Assembly: GCF_027460065.1 (NCBI RefSeq)
Contig: NZ_JAPYZZ010000029.1
Location: 1-39,136 of the forward strand
Direction: 5' to 3'
Length of the DNA: 39,136 bases
DNA from: Martinezella rhizogenes
GTDB taxonomy: Bacteria > Pseudomonadota > Alphaproteobacteria > Rhizobiales > Rhizobiaceae
Notes under the pieces: generated by a model
What the model saw: the letters and a program-made list of their open reading frames with translations, nothing else
Told to the model about the DNA's origin: nothing
The model's database searches: none
Program-made: the position numbers and the translations under genes
Part shown: positions 1-7,012 of the stretch, in pieces
Layout: every line of letters starts with the position of its first letter
Position numbering within the stretch: position 1 is the stretch's first letter

Positions 1-148
1 TTTGCATCCTGTTCAACAACCGACGGATTTGCCGTGTGCTGAGATCAAGCACATGCGCCGCCGACACCATGGTCATCCCACCGGCAATCACCTTCGACAA
101 AATCTCGATCCGCTGCAAATCACGCTCGCTCATCGCAATCAGTCCCAT
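1..148 (-). CDS. IS transposase, N-terminal fragment (3' end beyond window)
   Basis: Reading the minus strand from an ATG at 148 (a second in-frame ATG lies at 133) gives about 49 residues of open frame that run off the window. The peptide starts MGLIAMSERDLQRIEILSKV and continues into a helix-turn-helix with SAAHVLDLSTRQIRRLLNR. This resembles the N-terminal DNA-binding domain of ISNCY (IS1202-group) transposases, which recognises the IS ends. A GGGAG ribosome-binding site sits about 7 bases before the ATG at 148. The catalytic DDE region is not in the window, so activity cannot be judged. Confidence 0.65.
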   Translation of the reverse strand, partial: MGLIAMSERDLQRIEILSKVIAGGMTMVSAAHVLDLSTRQIRRLLNRMQ

Positions 149-233
149 CTGCAATCTCCCGGGCATCATTCAGACCCGGGGAGTGTGACATTCCAACTTT
201 GCAGAAACAGGACATTCTAACTTTGCGGCTACA
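1..233 (-). mobile_element. 5' end of an ISNCY/IS1202-like insertion sequence (truncated by window edge)
   Basis: The right boundary is proposed at base 233, because the minus strand from there begins TGTAGCCGCAAAG. The motif GACATTCYAACTTTGC occurs twice in the same orientation (near 186-202 and 210-226), as expected of transposase-binding sites in a terminal inverted repeat. It is followed inward by the transposase start codon. The other end lies outside the window, so the terminal repeat and target duplication cannot be confirmed. Family assignment is by recall of transposase N-termini and is tentative. Confidence 0.6.
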
Positions 234-433
234 AACAATAATCGCATAAGATAGATTATGGAACATTATTTGATTGTTACGTTTTCCACAATCGTGGGAA
301 ACTGGCCATTCTGCGGTTTGCGGACCATGCTCTACACCGCGATAATTCGCGGCGTAGTGACCGTCGTTCTCGGCGGCTTCGGCAAGCCTGGAGCGTGACA
401 CGGCACTCCGGTTCGACGAGAACCAGCAACGCA
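234..433. other. Intergenic stretch between IS end and HxlR gene, no gene recognised
   Basis: These 200 bases separate the IS end from the stop of the HxlR regulator. The first 50 bases are AT-rich. The rest has ordinary GC content and short open frames on both strands, none with a ribosome-binding site or a recognisable protein. It could be the eroded end of a gene interrupted by the IS, but I cannot identify one. Confidence 0.4.
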
Positions 434-811
434 TCACGTCCGGATTTTGTCCTCCATCCGCTCCCGGCGCATGAAGGCCCAGTCGATAAGCTCAGCCATC
501 GACGGCCCCAGAGCCTTGCCCATATCGGTCAGCGCGTACTCCACTTTCGGCGGCACCTGTGGATAGACGGTACGGGTCACGATTCCGTCCTTCTCCAATT
601 CCTTCAGTTGCTGGATGAGCATCTTCTGGTTCACCCCTTCACACCGCCGTTCGAGTTCGGAGAAGCGAAGCGCTTCCTTGGCCCCGAATAGTTGGCAGAT
701 GATGACGATCTTCCATTTACCTTCGAGCACTCGCAGGGCGTCAGTCGTCGCCTCCGCCCATTTGCGCTGCTGCTGCGGGTCTCCGCACCTCCACTCCCGT
801 TCCTGGGCCAT
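434..811 (-). CDS. HxlR-family transcriptional regulator
   Basis: This 125-residue protein has the usual length of the HxlR (DUF24) winged-helix family. After a short N-terminus come the typical LEGKWK helix (about 29-34), the recognition region FSELERRCEGVNQKMLIQQLKEL (shown in part, about 50-72) and the wing VEYALTDMGKAL near 90-101. Cysteines at 9, 39 and 57 could allow redox or electrophile sensing, as known for some family members; that is inference. It is divergent from the NAD(P)-binding reductase gene at 906, and a perfect palindrome (823-837) lies between them. The likely arrangement is a regulator controlling itself and the neighbouring reductase. Confidence 0.9.
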   Translation of the reverse strand: MAQEREWRCGDPQQQRKWAEATTDALRVLEGKWKIVIICQLFGAKEALRFSELERRCEGVNQKMLIQQLKELEKDGIVTRTVYPQVPPKVEYALTDMGKALGPSMAELIDWAFMRRERMEDKIRT

Positions 812-822
812 ACTTACCTTTT

Positions 823-837
823 AGTGGGTAACCCACT
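823..837. promoter_or_regulatory. Perfect palindrome, likely HxlR operator
   Basis: AGTGGGT-A-ACCCACT is a 7+1+7 perfect inverted repeat 11 bases upstream of the HxlR start codon, inside the divergent promoter region. The hexamer ACTTAC flanks it on both sides (812-817 and 835-840). HxlR regulators typically bind such short dyads in divergent promoters. Binding is inferred, not shown. Confidence 0.65.
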
Positions 838-850
838 TACTTGTCGGTTC

Positions 851-878
851 TTGTTGTAGTCGCAGTATCCATTATCTT
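851..878 (+). promoter_or_regulatory. Candidate promoter of the NAD(P)-binding reductase gene
   Basis: TTGTTG (851-856) and TATCTT (873-878) with a 16-base spacer resemble a sigma70-type promoter. It lies just downstream of the 823-837 palindrome and ahead of an AGGAG ribosome-binding site at 894-898. This is pattern matching only. Confidence 0.35.
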
Positions 879-905
879 GGCGGGCAGCACAACAGGAGCA
901 TCAGC

Positions 906-1649
906 ATGAAAATCGGCATCATCGGAATTGGCTACATTGGCGGCACTCTCGCACGCAAACTCGCATCGTCTGGACATGAGGTCAGCGTGGCGAACTCAAA
1001 AGGAGCCGACGCTGTCAGGCCGTTCGCCGACGAGATCGGAGCCACGGCGACGGACACGAAGGGCGCGATCTCCGGCGCGGACGCGGTCATCCTTTCCATT
1101 CCGCTACTCGCCATCGAAAACCTGCCGAAGGACCTCTTCAAGGACCTGCCAGCCAACGTCCCGGTCATCGATACCAGCAACTACTATCCGGGCCTGCGCG
1201 ACCCGCAGATCGCCGACCTTGATGCGGGCGAGGTCGAGAGCGTCTGGGTCTCCAGACAGATCGGTCGCCCTATCATCAAGGCCTTCAATAACATCCTCGC
1301 CTATTCCTTGGCCGAACTGGGTCAGCCCGAGGGGACGCCTGGTCGTCTGGCCGTGGCTGTTGCGGGAGACGCCGTCGCGAAGGAGATCGCCATGGCAATC
1401 GTAAACGAGGTCGGGTTCGACCCTGTCGACGGCGGGTCCCTCGCCGAATCCTGGAGGCAGCAACCGTTGACGCCGGGATACTGCTGCGACTTCGACGCCC
1501 CCACCATGCGCAAGGCACTCAACGCCGCAGTCGAGGGTGAAGCACACGCAAGGTGGCCCGTGTTCAAGAGCAAGATGGCAACGCTAGGGTCGGACGCAAC
1601 CCACGAGGACCGCGTGGCGATGAACCGTTCGTTTGCACCGTTTCAATAA
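906..1649 (+). CDS. NADPH-dependent F420 reductase-like NAD(P)-binding oxidoreductase (COG2085)
   Basis: The 247-residue protein opens with a Rossmann fold, MKIGIIGIGYIGGTLARKL, containing the GxGxxGxxxA dinucleotide-binding motif at residues 7-16. The following strand ends in AxLSIPL-type sequence of the F420-dependent NADP reductase-like family. Many alphaproteobacterial members act without F420 and their substrates are unknown, so the true substrate here is not predictable. An AGGAG site precedes the ATG by 7 bases. The divergent HxlR gene suggests induction by a small reactive compound. A long hairpin (1669-1703) begins 20 bases after the stop codon. Confidence 0.85.
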   Translation: MKIGIIGIGYIGGTLARKLASSGHEVSVANSKGADAVRPFADEIGATATDTKGAISGADAVILSIPLLAIENLPKDLFKDLPANVPVIDTSNYYPGLRDPQIADLDAGEVESVWVSRQIGRPIIKAFNNILAYSLAELGQPEGTPGRLAVAVAGDAVAKEIAMAIVNEVGFDPVDGGSLAESWRQQPLTPGYCCDFDAPTMRKALNAAVEGEAHARWPVFKSKMATLGSDATHEDRVAMNRSFAPFQ

Positions 1650-1668
1650 AGAAATCGCGGCCTATCTT

Positions 1669-1703
1669 CGATCTGCAACATGATGGGGTCGTGTTGCAGA
1701 TCG
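1669..1703. repeat. Strong hairpin after the reductase gene
   Basis: CGATCTGCAACATGA and TCGTGTTGCAGATCG pair over 15 bp (one G-U pair) around a 5-base loop TGGGG. There is no T-run after it, so it is not a textbook intrinsic terminator. It may act in Rho-dependent termination or as a 3' stability element, or be a remnant of a mobile repeat. Confidence 0.7.
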
Positions 1704-1921
1704 GCGCTCAACGGAAAGCAACAAACCCAGCAATTTGAAATGTGCAACACACTTTCCGTCGTCCGGTAGGGTATAAGCGCGGCTGGACAGAACATCCCAT
1801 CCCCTCACTCACCCAGCTACAAAGCCGAAACCGCACTCTTTGGAACTTATTCGTTCATGAAATCCCGGATTTACGCAGCTATGGCTCGTTCGCGCACCCG
1901 ATAAATGCCGCAACGAACCAC
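1704..1921. other. Intergenic stretch between convergent genes, no gene recognised
   Basis: About 220 bases lie between the hairpin and the 3' end of arsH. Short open frames exist on both strands but have neither a ribosome-binding site nor recognisable sequence. I see no RNA gene. Confidence 0.4.
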
Positions 1922-2647
1922 TCAGATTGATTTCAGCGAAACACGCTTTTCAAGCTCAACCGCCTGTTCCTTGCGTTCACTATAACGATCCGTGAGATAA
2001 GCGGAAGCATCACGCGTCAGCAGCGTGAATTTCACCAGTTCCTCGCACACGTCCACGACCCGGTCATAATAAGGTGATGGCCTCATCCGGCCTTCCGCGT
2101 CGAACTCCTGATAGGCCCTTGCCACCGAGGACTGGTTTGGAATGGTAATCATCCGCATCCATCGGCCGAGAATCCGCATCTGATTCACGGCGTTGAAGGA
2201 CTGGCTGCCGCCGGAAACCTCCATGACGGCGAGCGTCTTGCCCTGCGTCGGCCGGATTGATCCGACCGCAAGCGGAATCCAGTCGATCTGGGATTTCATG
2301 ATGCCGGTCATCGCGCCATGGCGTTCGGGACTTACCCAGACTTGGCCCTCCGACCATTGCGAGAGTTCACGCAATTCCTGCACCTTGGCATGGCTGACGG
2401 GCGCTTCATCAGGCAAAGGCAGGCCCTTCGGGTCGAATATCCGAACCTCGCAACCGAGCCGGTCGAGCAACCGACCCGCTTCAAATGCAAGCAGGCGGCT
2501 ATAGGAAACTTCGCGCAGAGACCCGTACAGGATCAGGATACGCGGTTTGTGGGTCGAAAATGCCGGACGCAGAGCTTGCTCCTCAATTCCGTGCAGGTGC
2601 TGCGCCTTCAGCGCTGGGAATGTGTCAGGCAATGCGCTTTCCTTCAT
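1922..2647 (-). CDS. arsH: ArsH, organoarsenical/NADPH:FMN oxidoreductase
   Basis: The 241-residue flavoprotein belongs to the NADPH-dependent FMN reductase superfamily. The nucleotide-binding segment RILILYGSLREVSYSRLLAF gives the ArsH GSLRxxSxS flavin-phosphate motif. Downstream SPERHGAMTGIMKSQIDWIP and SGGSQSFNAVNQMRILGRWM are typical of ArsH (each segment abbreviated). ArsH oxidises trivalent methyl- or aryl-arsenicals and can reduce quinones or metals. I chose the ATG at 2647 because the peptide MKESALPDTFPALKAQ matches ArsH N-termini; the frame is open further upstream, but only as antisense-free overlap with arsC. The start overlaps the arsC end by 23 bases, implying translational coupling in an arsR-arsC-arsH operon. 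Confidence 0.92.
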   Translation of the reverse strand: MKESALPDTFPALKAQHLHGIEEQALRPAFSTHKPRILILYGSLREVSYSRLLAFEAGRLLDRLGCEVRIFDPKGLPLPDEAPVSHAKVQELRELSQWSEGQVWVSPERHGAMTGIMKSQIDWIPLAVGSIRPTQGKTLAVMEVSGGSQSFNAVNQMRILGRWMRMITIPNQSSVARAYQEFDAEGRMRPSPYYDRVVDVCEELVKFTLLTRDASAYLTDRYSERKEQAVELEKRVSLKSI

Positions 2648-3053
2648 TGTCGAGCACCTGCTCGCCATCCTCTTTGAAGAACGGTTTGTTGAAAGTCTCG
2701 GGCAGAATATCCAGCACGACCTCTGACGGACGGGCGAGCCGGCTGCCAAGTGGTGTGATAACGAAGGGCCGGCTGATGAGGATCGGCATGTCGATCATCG
2801 CATCTAGCAGTTGGTCGTCGGTCAGATCGGGATTATCGAGGCCATATTCGGCGTAAGGAGTCCCCTTCTCGCGTATCGCCTCACGGACGGTCAGACCCGA
2901 ATCCGAAATCATCCGGGCCAGTTGGTCACGCGTGGGCGGCTGTTGCAGATATTCGATCACCTCAGGCTCGATTCCCGCCGCACGGATCAGCGCCAGCGTA
3001 TTGCGAGACGTCCCACAGGACGGGTTGTGATATATTATGACGTCCATTGTCAT
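2625..3053 (-). CDS. arsC: Arsenate reductase ArsC, glutaredoxin-coupled type
   Basis: The 142-residue protein is the length of plasmid R773-type ArsC. The catalytic cysteine lies in HNPSCGTSRNT (Cys13). The arsenate-binding arginines appear in ISRPFV and RLARPSEVV, corresponding to the second and third active-site Arg of the family. It reduces As(V) to As(III) using glutathione and glutaredoxin in the cytoplasm. Its ATG overlaps the arsR stop by 4 bases (ATGA), so the genes are co-translated. Arsenite produced here needs an exporter, yet none is encoded next to it. Confidence 0.95.
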   Translation of the reverse strand: MTMDVIIYHNPSCGTSRNTLALIRAAGIEPEVIEYLQQPPTRDQLARMISDSGLTVREAIREKGTPYAEYGLDNPDLTDDQLLDAMIDMPILISRPFVITPLGSRLARPSEVVLDILPETFNKPFFKEDGEQVLDNEGKRIA

Positions 3054-3400
3054 GCCCTCACCGGCTGTTCACAGCAGGGTGCGAGCTCGTCAATTAACGG
3101 AGCGCAAAGTTCGGTTGAACCACCGCAGCAATCCTTCAGCAGAAACAGCGTCAGCTCACGCAGCCCCTCAAGGTCGGCGCGATAGATGATCGACCGGCTT
3201 TGCCGCTCGCTCTTGACCAGCCCTGCCCGCGCAAGCGTGGCGAGATGCGCCGACATCGTGTTCTGGGGAACGTCGATGAGACGCGCGAGTTCGCCGGCCG
3301 GAATACCCTCGGGCTCGTGTTGCACAAGACGCCGGAAGGTCTCCAGTCGGGTCGATTGAGCGAGCGCGCCAAGCGCGGTTATTGCATCAGAGTTATCCAT
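3050..3400 (-). CDS. arsR: ArsR-family arsenite-responsive repressor
   Basis: This is a 116-residue winged-helix regulator with the recognition helix around PQNTMSAHLATLARAGLV (residues 45-62). It lacks the classical ELCVCDL metal site. Instead cysteines cluster at the C-terminus: Cys91, Cys92, Cys99, Cys109 and Cys110. That arrangement resembles the Acidithiobacillus ferrooxidans ArsR site (a CC pair plus a third Cys), where As(III) binding releases the DNA. It heads the arsR-arsC-arsH operon. The proposed promoter places transcription start at or near the A of the ATG at 3400, with no room for a ribosome-binding site, so the mRNA could be leaderless. An ArsR operator overlaps the start region. 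Confidence 0.93.
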   Translation of the reverse strand: MDNSDAITALGALAQSTRLETFRRLVQHEPEGIPAGELARLIDVPQNTMSAHLATLARAGLVKSERQSRSIIYRADLEGLRELTLFLLKDCCGGSTELCAPLIDELAPCCEQPVRA

Positions 3401-3434
3401 ATATCCAGAATAATGGATATATTGACAATGTCAA
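3401..3434 (-). promoter_or_regulatory. ars promoter with overlapping ArsR operator
   Basis: On the minus strand a TTGACA -35 (3434-3429), 16-base spacer and TATTCT -10 (3412-3407) form a good promoter. ATATCCA-GAATAA-TGGATAT (3401-3420) is a perfect 7-bp inverted repeat covering the -10 and reaching the start codon. TTGACA-A-TGTCAA (3422-3434) is a second perfect dyad containing the -35. Both are plausible ArsR contact sites; which is used is unknown. Confidence 0.7.
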
Positions 3435-3534
3435 CGATTGAACGATGCGTCTGTGGAATTTCGGAAGAAATCTGCAGCAGATGAAATAAATAATGATTAT
3501 ATATCAATACATAAATGGAAATTCCTAATGTAAT

Positions 3535-5316
3535 TTAGAATTCCCCTGACGCCTCCCGGCGCCTCAGATCGAGCTCTTCGCTGTAACGCCTCAGCGTGTG
3601 GCTCTCGGTAAGCAAGCCGACGGGGCGGTTTTCGATTCTGTCGTTGACGACGACCAGCGCTTCGCTTTCCGCCGCGTCGAAGGCCGCAGCCGCCTGCCGT
3701 GCATTCATGGTCGGCAGCAATATGTCGTTCCTGTAGTGCAGATAGGTTTCGAGGCTGATTTTGCTGGGGTCGCGCTCCATGGGGTCGGCATAGATTTCCG
3801 GGACGAGCACGATACCGGCATAACGCCCGTCATCATGGGTCATGATCACCCGCTGCGTCGAGCCGAGCGGAAACTTCTCCTTGAAGGCCGGAAGCCCCAT
3901 GCTGACATTGGCCTTGCGGATGTCGGCGCGCATCATCTTGCCCACCGTCAGGTCGCGGATCCAGCCGATATCATGGGCGCTGCGAATGCTCTCGCCGCGC
4001 AGGTGAAAACGCCAGGTGGCGAAGGAGTAACCGAAGGTGGTGCGCACCACCAGCGAGGTGGTGATGACGGCGGCCAGCACAAGCGCCGTGATCTGAAAGT
4101 CGCCGGTCAATTCCAGCGCCAGAAACGTCATCGTCAGCGGCCCGCCGATAATGGCGGCGGCAAAGGCGCTCATGCCGATCACGGCATAAACGATGGGAGC
4201 CGTCGAACCGTAACCAATATAGGGTGCGCAGAGCGCGAAAATCTTGCCGAGCAGCGAACCCATGAACAGCGAGGCGAAAAACAGGCCGCCGCGGAAATTC
4301 GAACCGATGGAAATGGCGCTGGCTGCCGCCTTCAGCAGAAACAGCCCGGCCAATCCGTAGATCGTCAGTTCGGCATCGATGTTGAGATGCAGCGCGCCGT
4401 GGCCGCTCGAGAGAACCTGCGGCGAAATCAGCGCCAGCCCACCCACCGCCACGCCACCAATGGTGGGACGCAACCAGCCGGGAATGGCGCTCTTGCGCGC
4501 TGTTTCCTCGATGAAGGACACCGCCTGCATCAGAACGATGCCGATGGCAGCGCAGACGACACCGAGAAAGATGGCCGGCACATAATCCGCCGGCGTTACA
4601 CGGCTGGCGTCGACAATATCGATCGACAGGCCATGGCCGCCGATAAGTCCGATGACGGTGGTCGCCACCAGCGCAGAGACGATGAGCGGCGCAAGCGTCA
4701 CCACGGTATAGGTGCCGATGATGAGTTCAATGGCGTAGAACGCCCCCGTCAGAGGCGCGTTGAAGGCTGCGGCGATCGCACCTGCGGCACCACAGCCGAC
4801 CAGGATGCGCATGTCCCCTCGCCTCAACTTCAGCTTGATGCCGATCTTGGAGGCGACGCCGCTGGCGATCTGCGTATAACCGGCCTCAAGCCCGACGGAA
4901 GCGCCGAAACCGTTGGAAACGATGTTCTGCACGCAGACGATAATGCTGTCCGTCAGCGACAGGCGGCCGCCATGCAGCGCATTCGCCTCGATCGGGTCGA
5001 CCATGGGCTTCTTGCGGGTCTTCGACAGAATGAAGATGATGAGACCAAGCAGGATGCCGCCGATGATCGGCCCGAACAGCACGATCCTCCCGGTCAGGTC
5101 GCTGCTGCTCAGCCGCTCTACACCGAAGACCAATATATGCAGCGCCGTGCTCAAGGCCCCGATCAGCGCCACCAGCAGGCCCGCCGCAATGCCGATGAGA
5201 ACGGCGAGCGCGACGAGACCAAGTTCGCCACGCCGGAACATGGCCCGCAGCCGGCTGGCGCGCAGATTGTCGAAGAAGCTCGCCATACTGGGTGCACGGA
5301 AAGGCCTGGTCGACAT
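3535..5316 (-). CDS. Divergent ClC-family chloride channel/antiporter with C-terminal CBS region
   Basis: This 593-residue membrane protein has about ten hydrophobic segments (roughly 32-440) and a soluble C-terminal region resembling a CBS pair (about 460-580). ClC identity is shown by CGAAGAIAAAFNAPLTGAFYAIE, here abbreviated (near 175-197). The gating-glutamate loop reads GLEAG instead of GREGP (Glu144 kept), the GSGIP serine motif is absent, and the GxFAP motif reads GLFFAS. The protein therefore transports or conducts anions by inference only, and its selectivity may differ from chloride. The ATG at 5316 is the first plausible start; a later ATG at 5286 is possible. It is followed by arsR on the same strand but separated by the ars promoter. 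Confidence 0.85.
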   Translation of the reverse strand: MSTRPFRAPSMASFFDNLRASRLRAMFRRGELGLVALAVLIGIAAGLLVALIGALSTALHILVFGVERLSSSDLTGRIVLFGPIIGGILLGLIIFILSKTRKKPMVDPIEANALHGGRLSLTDSIIVCVQNIVSNGFGASVGLEAGYTQIASGVASKIGIKLKLRRGDMRILVGCGAAGAIAAAFNAPLTGAFYAIELIIGTYTVVTLAPLIVSALVATTVIGLIGGHGLSIDIVDASRVTPADYVPAIFLGVVCAAIGIVLMQAVSFIEETARKSAIPGWLRPTIGGVAVGGLALISPQVLSSGHGALHLNIDAELTIYGLAGLFLLKAAASAISIGSNFRGGLFFASLFMGSLLGKIFALCAPYIGYGSTAPIVYAVIGMSAFAAAIIGGPLTMTFLALELTGDFQITALVLAAVITTSLVVRTTFGYSFATWRFHLRGESIRSAHDIGWIRDLTVGKMMRADIRKANVSMGLPAFKEKFPLGSTQRVIMTHDDGRYAGIVLVPEIYADPMERDPSKISLETYLHYRNDILLPTMNARQAAAAFDAAESEALVVVNDRIENRPVGLLTESHTLRRYSEELDLRRREASGEF

Positions 5317-5380
5317 GTTGTTCCTTTTCAGGCGGCGCCAACGCGCAACGCGCCCCTAATTTGCTGTTTCAGAGCACCCA

Positions 5381-6217
5381 CTACCCAAAAACGGAATCCG
5401 CTTCGATCTCAACCTCGAAACGCATCTGGTCGTAAGCCGGTTCAACATGATCCGGCGTCTCACGCATCACCGTGTCATAATCGAGCGGAATATGCATGTG
5501 GGTCAAGATCGCCCGTTTGGGTGCGAATGCCTCGATCCAGCCGAGCGCCTGTTCCAGTGAAAGATGGCTGGGGTGATATCGATACTGCAAGGCATCGATG
5601 ACGAGCACATCGAGGCCGGTAAGCTTGGGCAGGCTTTCCGCCGGAAAATCGCTGACATCGGTGCAATAGGCAACGTCGCCGATGCGAAAACCAAGCGAAT
5701 GCACGTCGCCATGCTGCTGCATATGCACCTTGAAGGGGATCGGCCCGCCTGCCCCGTCGATGATAACAGGCTCGTTGATATCGGCGATAAGCTGCGGCCT
5801 GACGATCGGCGGATAGTTGCTGCCCGCCGGCGTCTCCAGGCAATAGGCAAAACCGTCGCGAATGCGCGCCATGGTGACGGGATCGGCCCAGATCGGAATA
5901 CGGTGTTTCTGAAGAGCGAAATAGATGCGCAGATCATCGATGCCGTGCAGATGGTCGGCATGGGCGTGGGTGTAAAGCACCGCATCGACGGCTTGCACTT
6001 TGGCGGCAATCATCTGCTCGCGAAAATCCGGGCCGGTGTCGATGACGACGGTGGTCTTGCCACCGTCAGGGCCGATCTGCTCGACCATGAAGGCCGCGCG
6101 CGTGCGCCTGTTCCTGGGGTTTTGAGGGTCGCAGGCACCCCAGTCGCCGTTGATGCGCGGCACGCCGGGCGACGACGCGCAACCGAGAACCGTGAAGCGA
6201 CGACGGTAGATTGCCAC
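5381..6217 (-). CDS. Metallo-beta-lactamase-fold hydrolase, PhnP-like
   Basis: The 278-residue protein shows the metal-binding signature HAHADH at 84-89, with further ligands in HGDVHS, CTDVSD and LTHMHI. It starts FTVLGCASSPGVPRINGDWG, which is typical of PhnP-like cyclic phosphodiesterases and RNase-Z-related hydrolases in the tatD neighbourhood of alphaproteobacteria. Conserved Cys residues of the PhnP structural zinc site are not evident, so PhnP function is not claimed. The start lies 2 bases after the tatD stop, making it the last gene of the tmk-holB-metG-tatD run. Its substrate is unknown. Confidence 0.85.
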   Translation of the reverse strand: MAIYRRRFTVLGCASSPGVPRINGDWGACDPQNPRNRRTRAAFMVEQIGPDGGKTTVVIDTGPDFREQMIAAKVQAVDAVLYTHAHADHLHGIDDLRIYFALQKHRIPIWADPVTMARIRDGFAYCLETPAGSNYPPIVRPQLIADINEPVIIDGAGGPIPFKVHMQQHGDVHSLGFRIGDVAYCTDVSDFPAESLPKLTGLDVLVIDALQYRYHPSHLSLEQALGWIEAFAPKRAILTHMHIPLDYDTVMRETPDHVEPAYDQMRFEVEIEADSVFG

Positions 6218-6219
6218 AC

Positions 6220-7002
6220 CTACACCCTTGTCATCTTGGAAAAGCAGCGAAAGGCGTTTTCGGTGGTGATTTCGGCCATGCGCTCGAAGGAAACACCATG
6301 CACTTCGGCCAGAACTTCCGCCGTGTTGACCACATAGGACGGCTCATTGCGTTTCCCCCGCCAGCGCTTCGGCGCAAGATAGGGCGCGTCGGTTTCAACG
6401 AGCAGCCTGTCCAGCGGCACGGTGGCGGCGATATCGCGGATATCCTGCGACTTCGGGAAGGTCAGGATGCCGGAAAAGGACACGTAACCGCCAAGCTCGA
6501 CGCCCGCTTTCGCCAGCTCAGGACCGGCGGAAAAGCAATGCAGGATGAAGGGAAATGCGCCCTTCCCGCTTTCGGCGCGCAGGATAGCGGCCATATCGTC
6601 ATCGGCGCTGCGGCTGTGGATGACGAGCGGCAGCTTCGTTCTTCTTGCGGCCTCTATGTGGCGAATAAGGCCGGTCTTCTGGTCTTCCGGCTTCTGCGTG
6701 TCATAGAAATAATCCAGCCCCGCCTCGCCGATCGCCACGATCTTGTCATGGCTTTCCGCCAGCCGCACCAGGTCGTCGGCGGAAATGTCGAGTTCCTCGT
6801 CGGCATTGTTCGGATGCGTGCCGACCGAGCAGAAGACCGAGGGATAGTGTTCCGCGATCTTCAAAAGCTCAGGCAGGCGGCGCACCCGGGTCGAGATCGT
6901 CACCATCTGGCTCACACCGGAGGCATGGGCGCGAGCGATGATATCGTCGCGCTCCGCCTCGAAATCGGGGAAATCCAGATGGCAATGGGTATCGATCAGC
7001 AT
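6220..7002 (-). CDS. tatD: TatD-family metal-dependent 3'-5' exonuclease
   Basis: This 260-residue TIM-barrel hydrolase has the full TatD set: DTHCHLD (His6, His8), IGEAGLDY (Glu93), PLVIHSR (His129), LHCFSG-like LHCFSAG (His155) and VETDAPYLAP (Asp205). Family members degrade single-stranded DNA or RNA ends with Mg2+ and help DNA repair. It begins 10 bases after the metG stop and ends 2 bases before the metallo-hydrolase, so it is in the same operon. The conserved metG-tatD order supports the call; the physiological substrate is not visible from sequence. Confidence 0.93.
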   Translation of the reverse strand: MLIDTHCHLDFPDFEAERDDIIARAHASGVSQMVTISTRVRRLPELLKIAEHYPSVFCSVGTHPNNADEELDISADDLVRLAESHDKIVAIGEAGLDYFYDTQKPEDQKTGLIRHIEAARRTKLPLVIHSRSADDDMAAILRAESGKGAFPFILHCFSAGPELAKAGVELGGYVSFSGILTFPKSQDIRDIAATVPLDRLLVETDAPYLAPKRWRGKRNEPSYVVNTAEVLAEVHGVSFERMAEITTENAFRCFSKMTRV

Positions 7003-7012
7003 TGTCTCGCCT

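Noticed and set aside
2648..2749. N-terminal extension of ArsH
   Set aside because: It overlaps arsC in another frame and has no ArsH similarity; the ATG at 2647 fits the family.
3598..5601. A 667-codon open frame on the plus strand opposite the ClC gene
   Set aside because: It is antisense to a clear ClC protein, and its translation is low-complexity Arg/Gln/Asp/His-rich without any domain. Long antisense frames are common in GC-rich codon-biased DNA.
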